From Stereocaulon alpinum (taxonomy: Eukaryota; Ascomycota; Lecanoromycetes; Lecanorales; Stereocaulaceae): 64,000 nt of DNA. Location of the stretch: positions 215,275-279,274 of the forward strand of contig JAEUBA010000042.1 in the NCBI GenBank assembly GCA_018257865.1. Reading direction: 5' to 3'. The translations under genes and the position numbers were made by a program. The notes beneath the pieces are model-generated. The model saw only the letters and a program-made list of their open reading frames with translations. It had not been told where the DNA came from and ran no database searches. This document shows positions 1 through 11,860 of this stretch, piece by piece. Within the stretch, counting starts at the first letter, position 1; every line of letters begins with the position of its first letter.

Positions 1-2170
1 GTTTACTTGTCTAGATATCGAGAGGTTGTGGAAGGTCATTTGTCGCGCAATTGAGTGAGGTGATAGGTACGCGCTTAGGCACCAACGTATGCCGTGAAGC
101 TAGGGAGATTTGAAGACGATGGTTGAGATGCTGCGTGGGATGTCAAGGTGATTCTCATGGTAGGCAGCACAATATGGACAATAGATTGCGATTGAATATC
201 TATGATCTTGGCGTCTCTTGGATTATATGTCCCGGTCGGCAGGTATGCTTTTTATACAGAGGTTCTTGTATGATGGGAGGTGATGACTGGGTGCTGGCTA
301 AGGTACTCTGACTCATGTGTACGGTTTTCTGTGTCTGGAATTTACGCTGGACTAGATTTGAGATGGTGAAGGGGCTTTTGTGTGCGCGTTTGTATGTATG
401 GGTGGGGATTTTGTTGTGTATCGATCTATATTGTTCGAGTATACTGTTAGGTACTCTTCTGAAACCTGCGGATAAGTGAAATTAGATTGCTGATTCTGGA
501 TAGGAACCCTGTTCCTCTGGATTAGTCTGGATTTTAGGAACTGTAGGATTGATGTATGTTATATCTTTGAACCTACCTACCTTGAACGCTTTGTGCATTA
601 TCTGCACTATCGCAATTTCTTGGAAGTATCCTCACCGCACTCGCACTCCCTCATCTTCCACCCTCTTCTCTCCAACTCCATTCTTGGCGCTTCGCTTTCT
701 CCCGAATAAACACATCGCGTGATATCCCTCGGATCTAATCTGCACTTTTCTGCTCGCTCCTCCTTTGATGCGGAAATCGTATGTAACACGTGATACATTA
801 GCTCACCTCACCTCTCTCAAGTGGTTGATGATATCATAAAATGGGATTTAATTCACTACCCTTACCCTTACCCGTAAGTCTGATCAGAAATTTCGTGATG
901 TTGGGGGACAGTTTCGTGATAGCTGTTGGTTCGTGGTGCGGTGATTGGGTGTGGTGGGTGGGAAGAACGGGAGGCTTGGTGGTGGGTTGTGGGGGTGCTG
1001 TGGGTGGGTGTGGAGGGTGGGAGGATGCTTTGGTTTTGTGGTGGATGGGGGTGGAGAGGGGGATGTAGGGAAGTGCAGGGGGATGGGGAGGGAGGGGAGA
1101 TATGGCGGGTGGAAGGTTGTAGGGAGATTGGTTGTGGAGAGGAAAGTGGTCGTGTGGGGTTCTCGTTCGTGTTGTACGGGGGAGAGGCGCGGTGCGTTTG
1201 CTACGAGATTAAACTATGCTACCCCTTATGCTGGGAATATAGCCGGTTACTCAATCGACTTGTGAATGCGCTGGGAAGATTAGTGCTAATGGTTCTCCTT
1301 TTTATATCTATCCTCTTTTCTCCGTTGTAGAAAGAGAGAGAGAGAGAGATTGAGATTCGACCCTGTGGGAAGGTAATTATTAAGTAGCGTGGAGTCTAGG
1401 ATCCTATGTGGCCTCCTGTTGTTCACTTTATTGCTACTGAGCTCGCCGCCACTGCAGCTGCAACAGGAATATCGTTTTACAATGGAGAATTGAGCCATTC
1501 GATGAATATATTTCGAGAATCTTGATTTGGAATAAGGCGATCTCGTCTTCGCGCTCTCGCTGCTTGGTTCAGTTTGGAGGGGATTTTGTGATGAAGCCTG
1601 GAATATTGCTAGGGGTGTATTGGGGAATATGCTGGGGGGGGGGGGGGGGGGGGGGGGGTGTNNNNNNNNNNCTAATTTAATTATTTCTAAGTATCTATTT
1701 AGGAGTATAGACGTTAGGGGGGGGGGGGGGTGGATTTTTTGTAAATCAAGCCTATGTTGAGGAGCGAGCTTGCTGGTGGCGTGGTCTTGAGCCTCACGTT
1801 AATCTTCAGGCTGATTTGGCGTATGAGGCGCACGCTCGCTTTCTATGATCAGATCGCCGCTGGAATGATACTCGAGCTCGACCTCCCATGCGACAATAGG
1901 TAGTTTTGGTAGTGTGTCTTGCCCTTCGAAGGTCTGACTTTCCGCCACGGCTTCGATTGTTACGTTATACGATGACAGTGATGAACAGCAAGTAAGAACG
2001 GGGAATTGCATAAGGTGTGGGAACTGTGCATCCATCGCTTCATGGCTTTATAAAGCACATAAGCGGAATGTTGTAGACGATTCCTCCAGCTTGGTTCTGT
2101 TGGAACATCTGCCGAGACGTTTAGCGCAATTATGTGTTTGGAGTAGAAACGACGTGCACGGTCTTGTGCG
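1..2170. other. gene-poor start of window, G-rich strand bias
   Basis: I see no credible gene here. About 900-1180 is strongly G-rich on the + strand, with many GGG/GGTGG runs, so the open frames there are composition artefacts rather than proteins. A GA microsatellite lies at about 1331-1348. Confidence 0.6.
1634..1671. other. poly-G run and 10-base assembly gap
   Basis: A run of 25 G (1634-1658) is followed by TGT and ten N (1662-1671). A second run of 14 G lies at 1717-1730. This marks a sequencing or scaffolding gap of arbitrary size and warns that the consensus quality is imperfect. Confidence 0.95.
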
Positions 2171-2264
2171 GCAAGAAGTATAGGCGAGACCAGCATCTGA
2201 CCTCCAACTCCAGGTTCGTGCCAGCATCTCTAACATTACTTCAGATGTGTCGCGTGTACTTGAA

Positions 2265-3452
2265 ATGCTGTCTGCGGGCTCAGGGGGCTCCGCTAGTTTG
2301 GGCTTGAATGCTGGTGTCGACTTATTCTCGCACCGCATGGAAGGAGCTCGAATTCTCGTAGAAGAGAGGAGTGCTGGGGAGCGGAATAGAGGCCACGATA
2401 CGGACTCCGATGTGGTTCATGAGTGGTGTTGTCATGCTACCGTAGGCATTGAGGAGGCTTTCGACTATTATCGTCGGTCTTTTATTTGTCGTTTCTGCAA
2501 CAGACGCTTATTGCATTACCAGCCAGAGACCCATCACGTCGCCGAGCGCTGGCGGGAGGCAGGGAAGCATTTGGTAGCCAAACACAATTTTGGAGGTTGC
2601 AATTCATTCCTATCTTGCCAATCACAGGCCGAATTCAGGGAGCACATCTTGGGCTACCACAGCATGAGCGTCATCAATGAGCCTTTCATTCGGAGTCATC
2701 AAATACCACGAGGCCAAAGCCGCTTTCGTCGCGGCATCGAATATGACACCCAAGTCTTAGCTGGGCGGGACGAAGCTGTCAAGTTTGAACTCATATATCA
2801 AGCTAGTATAGATACTTTTCTCGCAGATTGGGATAACGAAACTGCCTTTTGGCGTCTTGACGATTCCTCGACGGAAGATACACAGCTTTGGCAAATGACA
2901 CGGCAACTTGAACTAAAGATAGCCTGTCTAGAAGAACAATCGATCGTCAGCGGTCACGACTTCAATTGCATCAGATACTTCATGAAGCATTTGAGGCTTA
3001 GCCGTAAAGAGCCAGCGCGTCAGAATGACCAAGACACTACAAATCACGACCAGCCGGAGGGACATCTACCGACTGCACATCCACCTCATGAAGAAGCTAC
3101 CAATACATCCATTATACCCTATCAGCGGTACCGCGCGTCCATAAGAGCACGTTTTCCTAAGTCTCCTCCATCCAGAGATACAGGAGCTTCAGAGAAGCCT
3201 CCAACTCCGCGGAATGACAAGGTCAATTCTTGGCTCTATGATGTCCTCAAACACTCCCGGACAACTAGGATTCTCATGCGATACGCAACGAACACAGAAA
3301 CCCCTCAAGTGCCTGGCATGCAAGAGTGGCTTGACAATGTATTACAATTCTGGGACAAGGACGAGGCCAACGCAGAAGTCGAACAGCCTGGTGATGAATC
3401 TGATGGAGCTCTTGACAGTCTGAATACTGTGGAGACACAGATTGCGCTCTGA
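2265..3452 (+). CDS. C2H2-like zinc-finger protein, fungal hypothetical
   Basis: A 395-residue frame from the first in-frame ATG. The coding-looking frame runs further upstream to about 2177 (an amphipathic stretch just after a TAG that could be a splice acceptor), so a 5' exon is probably missing from this call. Residues about 75-140 carry a degenerate finger pair: a CRFC knuckle followed by HLVAKH, then a Cys-containing segment ending HILGYH. This layout is common in uncharacterised fungal C2H2 proteins. The C-terminal half is polar and proline-rich with a short acidic tail. No neighbour suggests a function. A nuclear role is only inferred from the finger-like spacing. Confidence 0.5.
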   Translation: MLSAGSGGSASLGLNAGVDLFSHRMEGARILVEERSAGERNRGHDTDSDVVHEWCCHATVGIEEAFDYYRRSFICRFCNRRLLHYQPETHHVAERWREAGKHLVAKHNFGGCNSFLSCQSQAEFREHILGYHSMSVINEPFIRSHQIPRGQSRFRRGIEYDTQVLAGRDEAVKFELIYQASIDTFLADWDNETAFWRLDDSSTEDTQLWQMTRQLELKIACLEEQSIVSGHDFNCIRYFMKHLRLSRKEPARQNDQDTTNHDQPEGHLPTAHPPHEEATNTSIIPYQRYRASIRARFPKSPPSRDTGASEKPPTPRNDKVNSWLYDVLKHSRTTRILMRYATNTETPQVPGMQEWLDNVLQFWDKDEANAEVEQPGDESDGALDSLNTVETQIAL

Positions 3453-4628
3453 ATCGCGTTTTCCTCTCGACGCACCTTCCTGCTATACAATCTTCCAGTG
3501 ATTCACATCTGAATTCCCAAGTCTCAGCTCCAGACGGTCATCGTCTTAAGCTTTCGCCAAAAGTGCTGAAAATTTTGCCCTTGGCAACATTGAATGCCTC
3601 ACGAACGCTAGATTCGTCCACACTCGATTACTGAGTCATCAGGGAGGTAATGTGCGTGTGGAAACTTCTATCACCACACCAAATCGTATGTTTGAAAAAT
3701 TGTCCCCTGCCATACACACACCACAATCCTTTCCGTCATAGCATACAGACACCGAAGAATGGAGGCAAGACTGGTGGAACTTTACAAGTGTCGTGGGAGG
3801 TGCGGAAATCCAATTGCAGGTATGCAAGCGAGTCCGAAGCCCCAGTTCCAGGATCTGACGTTATCTCAAAGGAGTCAAACGCTGCTGGTCTGTCATCCCA
3901 CTTGGCACGTCACATGCAGCGCCACCTATAGCATCCCACTATCGGAACCCAGGCCTCATACTCCTATGAGCATTCAGAGGATGGGGACGCAAAGGATGGT
4001 ATTCTTACTGAAAATTCTTGCACCTGGCGGTCCTTAGGAAGGGTGGTGAGTAGACCTGGAGATTCCTCAATGGAATTGGTGTTTTGATATAACGAGTGAT
4101 TAGGTCTTTGCATGCTATGGGAGAAGCTGTCGCTGATGGCTATCAATGGATGTCTTGCAAGGTAGTACTCGTTAGAAAGCGGGATCCTGCACTTCTCGGA
4201 GGCCTTCTCGGAGGTTCGAGGTCGGAAAGTCCAGGGCTCCCGGACTATGTGGAAGTCTGACTTGCTAGATAAGGGAAGTGAACGTGAAAAGTGTAAGCTC
4301 TGTCACGACCCTCAGACCAGTCTCTGCGAGAAGCCTCCGTAGCCGCCGTCATCTTATACCGTAGATAGCAAAACACTTCACTTAGCTTCCCCTCGAATGC
4401 CAATATAGCTCCGTGATTCTTCACACTTTATTTCACTTCTCCGGGAACATTTCGCATTACTAAACTTTCAGCACGCCAACAAGGAGTTTACTATGATTCG
4501 AGGATAAAAGGGAAACGGACCATCTGCGTGCAAGTCGCTATATCAGAACTCGCCTTGTCCTCCCACCTTACTTGCTATTTCCCCTGACATCCCAATCTTC
4601 GTCCAATTTACCGCCGCCTGTCTCAATC
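3453..4628. other. no confident gene; possible zinc-finger remnant
   Basis: About 3779-3930 (+) contains Cys-rich and His-rich scraps in two different frames (KCRGRCG, then LARHMQRH). Together they resemble the two ends of a C2H2 finger, but they are not joined by a usable frame or clear intron. I treat it as a possible decayed fragment. The rest shows nothing recognisable. Confidence 0.25.
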
Positions 4629-6790
4629 AACGAGCGCGACGTCTACAGGTTGAATTAAGGTGAGCGCTTCTAGGCGCTGGATATAGAGTGTTTAGTGATA
4701 GTGCGCTGAGGTTTTGGGGGTTGCGCTATGCGTGGTTCGTTGGCGCTGAATCCTCAGCTTGCGGTTCGTGAGCTGGATCGATATTGGCGAGCGCGAAGCC
4801 TGTAGGTTGAAATAAGGTGAGCGCTTTTCAGCGCTGAGTTTATAGGGTTGGGAGATAGTGCGCTGAGGTTTTGGGGGTTGCGCTGTGCGTGGTTCGTTGG
4901 CGCTGAATTCTCAGCTTGCGGTTAGTGAGCTGGATTGATATTAGCGAGCGCAGCGCCTGCAGGGTAGATTGAAGGAGGCGTTTCTAGGCGCTGGATGTAA
5001 AGGGTCTAGTGATAGTACGCTAAGAATTTTGGGGTAGCGCTCTGCGTGGCTCTCCTAGTGTTGGAATATGCGGTTGAGGAGTTGTATCGAAATCGATGAG
5101 CGCGAGGCTTGCACGCTTTATAAACTTGAGCGCTTCTGGGCGCTGGTATTTAGAGGTGAGAAGGTAGTGCGCTGTGGATTTGGGGGTACCGCTGAGGATA
5201 GATGTCCTGGTATTGAGGTATATAATTCAGTTGTCAGTTTGCGGTTAAGGAGCTGTATTGGCGAGCGCGGCGCCTGCAGGGTAGATTAAGGTAGGCGCTT
5301 CTCAGCGTTGGATATAGAGGGTTTGGTCATAGTACGTTAAAGATTTCGGGGTAGCGCTCTTCGTGGTTCTCCTAGTATTAAGATAGATAGGAGTTATCAG
5401 TTTACGGTTGGTAAGCTAGATCGGTATTAACGAGCGCGGCGCCTATAGGGTAGCTTAAAGCAGGCGCTTTTCCGCGCCGAGTCTGCAGGGTTGGGAGATA
5501 GTGCGCTGAAAATCTAGGGATGGCGCTGTGGGTAGTTGACTGGTGTTAGTATTGGAGTGTATAGCTAAGCTATACTCGGAATCTATGAGCGCGAAACCTG
5601 TAGGTTTGAATAAAGTAGGCGCTTCTGGGCACTGGGTTTAGTAGGTTGGGAGGTAATACGCTAAAGCTTTGGGGGTGGCGCTATAGGTGGTTGTCCCGGT
5701 GTTGGTGTTGAGATGTCTGGTTGACTTGTTATCGTGCGGTTGAGGAGCTGTGTCGGATAGATCAGCGCGAGGCCTACCGGCTGAATAGGCAAGAGCGCTT
5801 CTAGGCACTGAATATAGGGATTGAGATGTAGGTACGCTGGAGATTTAAGGCTGGCGCTGTAGGTGGTTCAGTGTTAAGATATATAGTTTTTTCACCGTGC
5901 GGTTAACGAGCGCTGTATTAAGACGGACCAGCGCAACGTCTACGAGCTGAATAGGCGAGAGCGCTTCTGGGCGCTAGGAGTTAGGGGTGAGAAGATAGTG
6001 CGCTAGAGATTCGGGAGAGGCGCTGTAGGTAGTTCTTCTGGTATTAGTGTTGATATACGTCACGGTGCGGTTGATGAGCTGTATCTCAACCGACGAGCGC
6101 TATACCTGCGGGCTTAATGGACCTTAGCGCTTCTAGACACTGAAGCTTGGAGATGAGATAGAGGTGCGCTAGGAGTTTGGGAGTGGCGCTGTTAGTAGTT
6201 GTCCTGATGTTAAGATATATAGTTGAGGTTGCAGCTTGCGGGTAACAAACTGTATCAGAACGGACCAGCGCGACGCCTGCAAGTCGAATGGACAAGAGCG
6301 CTTATAGGCGCTAACTTTAAAAGGGTTGGAGATGGTGCGCTAGGCTTTTAGCGATGGCGCTGTAGGTAGTTGTCTTGGTGCTATGATCTACTGTTAGGAT
6401 CTCCGCCACCGAGTCATATCGGATGGACGAGCGTGACGCCTGCAAGTCGAATGGACAAGAGCGCTTATAAGCGCTGACTTTACAAGGTTTGGAGATAGTG
6501 CGCTAGACTCTTAGAGATAGCGCTGTAGGTAGTTGTCCTAGTAGCATAATCTCCAGTTGAGCTACCGCGCCACCAACGATTTGTATTGAACGGACGAGCG
6601 CGACGCCTGCAAGTTGAATGGACGACAGCGCTGATAGGCGCTGACTTTACAAGGCTTAAAGATGGTGCGCTGGGGGTTTGGGAGTGGCGCTGTGTGTAGT
6701 TCTCCTGGTGTTGAGGTATGCGGTCAAGTCTTCAGCTCGCGGTCAATGAGCTGTATCGGACAGATGAGCACAACCTATCAACCTGGCTTA
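4629..6790. repeat. diverged tandem repeat array, ~13 units of ~165 bp
   Basis: Units begin near 4629, 4788, 4944, 5098, 5263, 5430, 5586, 5762, 5929, 6095, 6265, 6429 and 6596, with a partial unit near 6764. Spacing is about 154-176 bp. Each unit repeats the same ordered blocks: GAGCGCGACGCCTGCAGG-like, then AGCGCTTCTAGGCGCTGG-like (a short inverted repeat), then ATAGTGCGCTGAG followed by TTTGGGGGT, then GGCGCTGT, then GCGGTTgaGAGCTGTAT. Units differ at many positions, so the array is old. No open frame is conserved across units. Confidence 0.85.
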
Positions 6791-6937
6791 AATACTTTGA
6801 TACTGTATCGGCCCCTGTTTGTCAAGTGACAGGCATAACCATTGCCAGTAGTCTAGTAGCGAAAGGTCCTGCAACTAGGTCTCCATATTTGCCGTTACTT
6901 TTGCACATTTCTGTCAGCCTCGAAGTCCTTTCCGCGC

Positions 6938-7070
6938 TTTGCGCATTCAAGATGAGCACTTCACTAAGGACATCCAGAGTGCGCATCAAATAACATTCAT
7001 ACTACAACTTGAATGCGCAACTAAGTCACGCTCTCCAGTGTATTGCGCACTGCGCACTAAACATGCGCAT
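6938..7070. repeat. cluster of TGCGCA palindromes
   Basis: At least six copies of the hexamer palindrome TGCGCA (or overlapping forms) occur within about 130 bp just beyond the tandem array. Two are directly adjacent at about 7044-7058. They may be a further degenerate part of the array, or protein-binding sites. Confidence 0.45.
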
Positions 7071-7129
7071 TCTACATCGCGCTCAAGATACATATTGCAC
7101 AACACCGCAGCAAGACTATAAAAGATGTG

Positions 7130-8540
7130 AATTTTCCCAATTACAGCAGTGATTCAAGACTTGTTTTCCACTTCCAATCTGTCAACCCCCAGATTGAATG
7201 GTTCCTGCTGCTGCACATTAAACTTCTCTACCTTCTACGAACTCAAATCAATTGTTACTTCACGATGATGCAAGAAAATGTGATATACGAATTGGAACAG
7301 GCCCAGTATATACATCAAGCCTGCTCTGACCTCTCTATGGCTCTGGCTAGACCTACTGTACCCCCATTCTAAATGATACATAAGTTGAGACCAACAAAGT
7401 GACTTTTGGAATCTTGGTAACGCCATCATGCAGCCATTTGCGGTAATAGGCAAATTCTACATCTTTTGCGCTTCTTCTTTATCATGGAGAAACGTATTAT
7501 GAAATCTCTTACATTCTTCCATCCTCCCAGCTCCGATCGAAACGTTCTTCAGACGTATAATCAGCTAAGAAAGTACTGAGCAAACGATAAGACACAAAAA
7601 TGATGTCCCTAATGCTCGAGTACGAAGATGCCAATGCTCGTTGTTCATCAATTAGAAGTTGCTCTCAGGCACATGATGTTCATAGATTCGAGCTTGTTCC
7701 TTTCTCTTTTGCAAATAAAGTAACTCTTCACCTTTATACGTAGTCATTGATTCTCAAGAACGTTTAAAAGACCATCAGCTCCCATCTCCCTCCACCACTT
7801 CACGCCCCCCCTAATCGCAACCGCAGCATCCACACTCCCCCTCCAACCCACCTCATCCCTAACCGGATACCCTCTCTCAACCTCTTACTCCACACGCACA
7901 AGCTCCCCAACCATTCCTAATGCAATGGCCTACCTCCGTACTTATATAGCTCTCTATAAACGATATGATTCCCTGCGATTCGAGATCTCCCTTTCGCTTC
8001 ATCAGGAAGCAATATCCGGACCCAGGCAACTTGCGAAGCACATCCTCTGCCCCTCAGAAGAACCACACGTGCATTCTTAACGTGACGTAAGCAGCCAAAT
8101 AATGCAATAGCCCAACTCTAAATCCTATACCTCGCCTCCCGTTCTCCGGAGGATGTATTAGCCTGATTAGTTGGGGAAACAAGGATAGCGCTTAGGAAGA
8201 CAGGGTCGCTGAGGGATTTTGGGGAGGGAACTATGTAGAGGGGTAGAGAGGTAGAATGGGGGACATTCTTGAGGGCGTGAGATGTGGCTTGAGAGGGGGC
8301 TGTGTATGGTGAGGAATTAGTGTTCGTTTTGCTTTGGACATCAAATGGGGGTGTGATATGCCGTTTTCGAGTACATCTTGCGGAGAATGCTCCTACAGAA
8401 GGTTTTTGATACTTATGAAATGGTCGGGGTCGGGACATTGCAACGATAGGGGTTTGGGAGTGGAATGAGGAATAGGAGACGGAGTGGACAGACGGTAAAT
8501 TAGACTCGATGATAGGCAAGTGCCGCAGCTAGCATAGCTA
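7130..8540. other. intergenic, no gene recognised
   Basis: A 133-codon open frame on the minus strand (8118-8519) is Ser/Pro/Thr-rich with no recognisable domain and no conserved-looking start, so I do not call it. Around 7800-7900 the + strand is C/T-rich, as in fungal promoters. Confidence 0.5.
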
Positions 8541-8544
8541 TGAG

Positions 8545-8945
8545 GCCTTTTCATTGACTCCAAGGAGCGAAACTCGTACCCTTCATATAGAGAATGATAG
8601 CCATATCGCGGATGTCGTCATACTTCATGATCCAGGCCAGGAAACGCTCTGATCCCATGCCCCAACCGGTGGTCTGCAACTACGTCCCCCTTTGTCTCCT
8701 TCGCGAATGTCCAATACCATTGATACTTGTCTTTGGAAATTTTGTGCATCTTGAGAGCCTCGCTCTCTTCGCCAAGCATACAAGTGTCGTTGACCAAGTC
8801 CGAGGACTTCGCCAGGGCTGGATAAAAATCCGCATAGAGCGCTTTAGTGTTGTTCGCTTTAGGGACAAAGGCTTGAAAGCATGGAACTTTCGAGCTGGTA
8901 AATTTGGGTAAGCCAGACGGCACCGCCAAATTTCTTTTATTCAAA
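8545..8945 (-). pseudogene. decayed class II tRNA-synthetase-like fragment
   Basis: Reading right to left, one frame gives a stretch ending KYQWYW (about 8690). A shifted frame then gives WGMGSERFLAWIMKYDDIRD (about 8590-8660). The combination WYxDxR...GxGxGxER..xW....IRD resembles the last catalytic motif of class IIb aminoacyl-tRNA synthetases (Asn/Asp type). The pieces lie in different frames, and joining them through the only nearby GT...AG segment creates a stop, so no intact enzyme is encoded. The upstream part of such an enzyme is not evident. It could instead be a chance resemblance; only the final motif is persuasive. Confidence 0.3.
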
Positions 8946-9602
8946 TCCGCTCGCTAACACGGGTGAGGGTGCGACCTTTAATGTGGTCCGTTGGGATAGT
9001 GTACTGCCAGGCATCAGCCTCATCGTCCATCTTCTAGAGCAACAAGGCGTCCGTCAGAATGATGCGCGGAAAGTGATCACCATTGTCCCCGGCGGTGGAG
9101 AGAAGATCATTGACATGGGATGTGGCGTGGATGACACTGCGGATGACTTTGGCGTGTTTGCTCAATATGTGCAAGCCAGAAAGACGACATAGCGGTCCTC
9201 TATATATATATATTTATAACTATCCATATTTCCGAGCAGCTCGCGTCCAGCGTGACAGAATTGATTAGGTGTATGGAACGGGGATCCTCACCACAGAATG
9301 AACAGCCGATGTAGTACGCGCCACTGAATCCATATTCAATCCGGAGAGCCTATCCAAGGCTAAATTACATGTGACGGGCGACATAGGTCTTGTCACCGTA
9401 AAGACATTATGCACGGGCTCCGGTTAGATCCAAGACCCATTGTGAATGGATAGAATCAGTCGTTACTGGGATCAAAGCATGCATGAACCCTATCTGATTA
9501 CGGAAGAATTCTGTGCTACCGTGGAAGAGTGTGTCTTGAAGGTGAAGACTGCTTTATAGCAAGGACATTATATGGCTTCTAGAAAGTGCATGCTGGGTGC
9601 TG

Positions 9603-10725
9603 CTATATCGTAGGTACCATGATCTCATTCTGTTGCACATAGAGCAAAGATAACTGCTGCGCTGTTTTTGTCATTGAATCGGGATCAGCTGTCAGAGGCC
9701 CGGATTTGGTGGTAAGAAAGCCCTGATAGGTTTGTTGGAAGGGTGCAGGGGCTACAGTAGGAACAAGAAGCTGTTCTTGCGATGTCAACTGGTCATGCAC
9801 TGGGACCAGCTTAACGTGGGCATAGTCGATTTCGTAGCCTTCCAAAAACATACCACAACGCTCGACACCAAAAGCCTGCTTGAGATGTTGGGCGACTTGA
9901 TGCGCGGCTTGAACAATCTTTGCAAAGTCTTCGTCTTCGAGTCCGAATACATCGCTGCTGAGATGCTTGCGCGGAATAACTACCGTGTACCCAGGAGTGT
10001 TTCCAAATGGTGTCAAGAAGGCAATATGGGCTTCGTCCTCCCAGACACGCCATTGCGGCAAATCACCGCGAACGATGCAAGCGAAGATGTTCTGATCCGA
10101 TGCGTCACCGTCGAAGCGGTTGTTGAAGGGTTCCACAATGCCTGTGCAAGCTGCAATACGGGTTCGAGTCTCTTCGAGGAAGGCGTCCACCATCTTTGGC
10201 CCGTTCTTCGAAGTGAGATAGCCGGGATAATTGGCGTCGTATTCGTCTTCGTGATGGACGATTGGCTTCCATTGCTTGCTGAGGCCATGCAGAGGGATGA
10301 GGGAGATGATACCACTACCATCACACGTCAATCCGCAGCGGTGAGTATGGAAGCCAGAGTTCAGAGTTGCAGAAATTCGACGCACGGTATGCATGACTTC
10401 CAAGAATGTCATCAAGGGTAGCGACATAAGCTTGCCAACGCTGTGTAGAATGACATGAACATGCCCGGGAGTTGTTGGATATCGTGTCAACCCAGCAGTT
10501 ACAAGCGTATCCCGATAAATGACATGCTGCGGTAGCAGGTGTGTGGGATCCATCTTCTGCCTGTCCGCGAGTGAGTGTGTACCAGGTTTCGAATGTTTGA
10601 ATCTCATATATTGCAGGAAGCTGGCAAACGAATATGATGCCACTCGACAATCGGCGCATGCGACAATGTTCCAGGGCTTCGCTAATGCTTATCGAGTGAG
10701 TACTGTCTAGACGCCCAGTGGTCAC
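9603..10725 (-). pseudogene. HIT-family protein with two HIT halves, frameshifted
   Basis: The frame starting at 10725 has the expected N-terminus (EALEHCRMRRL, later TWYTLTRGQ). Homology then jumps frame at about 10578 to QKMDPTHLLPQHVIYRD and runs to the stop at 9603. The second frame has HVHVILH (a histidine-triad-like motif), a linker with GYLTSKNGPKM, and a second half with IFACIVRGDLPQWRVWEDE, PRKHLSSD and YAHVKLVPV. HIT proteins are nucleotide hydrolases or transferases; the second half lacks a full HxHxH. One extra base, or two missing, at the junction breaks the gene; no GT...AG intron longer than 22 nt fits. It is either a recent pseudogene or an assembly error in an otherwise intact gene of about 370 residues. 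Confidence 0.75.
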
Positions 10726-11860
10726 CTACTCACTTAGTATTTGAGCTGGTGACAGGTTGAAGGTGTGGATTCGGGAGAAGAACTTCTTGGCAGGGGCAAC
10801 GGGAGCCCCTATCACAGCACTCAGCCTTGTAAGGCTGTGCCAACATCGTCATGTGGCAAATTGCTCCAGGGCAGTACCTAGAAGCATAAAATTAACTTCT
10901 ACACGAGATGTCGGATTCAGTGCACACATGGCCTGGTGCATGCTGTAATGCTGACTGAGTGGAGTAGGATGTTCCTGGATCACGGTCACAATAAGCCTGT
11001 GCTACAGGAGGAAGCTGGAGATAACACCAGGCAATTCCAATGTAGGGATGGCTCCGATCCATGTCTTCGCAACCGCTCAGTATCCGGAATATTGTTCCCA
11101 AATTAATGCTGCAGTTACGACCGATCGTTGCATATGCATGCATCAAGTACTGCAAAGATCCACAAGGTTTCAACGAATTCCACCAACCAAGGTCAACTTT
11201 CAAATGTGAATGTGTCTTCTGCCACAAGGATGCTCGCTGGGAAGTTCGCGCTTCACTTGAAGCATAAGGCTTCGTGAAGTCATGCGTCAAGCACGATGCT
11301 AAATTCCCTTTCCGCTTGTTGAGTAGTCGGATGTTGGTATGCCCGTCCATGCAGAGTTTCACCCTCTTAGGCGAGATATCAAATGGCACCACAGCGGACA
11401 TCGGGTTTTAGCAGTATGCGAAACATCGTGACGGATACATGCCACGTACATGAGGCAGAGCCACGGCAAGGCATTGAGTTTCCTGTTGAGGTTTAGCGCT
11501 AACCTCACTTCGATCCGACAATTAGCTATGTATGCTCCAGCATGTCACACAGTAACAAGATTTTATTTACCATCGAGCGCAAATCTCCGATGTTGATATG
11601 CTCAGAATAGTAATAACCTCCGCGATCCGCGCTATTCTAAATTCGCACGTCAGATTACAGACCGATAGAACATTGTCACTTGACAAACGTCTCGACATAA
11701 ACCGCCCTAATTTACCATAAGTTGCTGATACCTTGGTTACACGTCTTCTTGACTTAAATACTACGTAAATCAAAAAGCAATTTCCGTGGCTATCATCGAC
11801 ATCAAGCAAGACTTAGGGCGCATAGTTGTCAAATAATGGTGAGGGTGTACAAGTTTAGTC
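10726..11860. promoter_or_regulatory. region upstream of the NRPS-like gene
   Basis: About 1.1 kb separates the divergently read HIT gene and the synthetase gene. Minus-strand frames within it have no recognisable domain. The region presumably holds both promoters, but I see no specific regulator site that I can support. Confidence 0.4.

Noticed and set aside
845..876. Telomere-like CCCTTACCC repeats
   Set aside because: Only about three short imperfect units, internal to the contig; chance or low complexity.
926..1330. Overlapping Gly/Trp/Val-rich frames
   Set aside because: Translations of a G-rich strand in several frames at once; composition artefact.
4302..4322. TGTCACGACCCTCAGACCAG, resembling the start of a fungal LTR
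   Set aside because: No matching LTR end, target-site duplication or second copy could be seen in the window.
8118..8519. 133-codon minus-strand frame
   Set aside because: Ser/Pro/Thr composition only, no domain, no splice support.
9732..10421. 229-codon + strand frame
   Set aside because: Antisense to the HIT gene, whose motifs are unmistakable.
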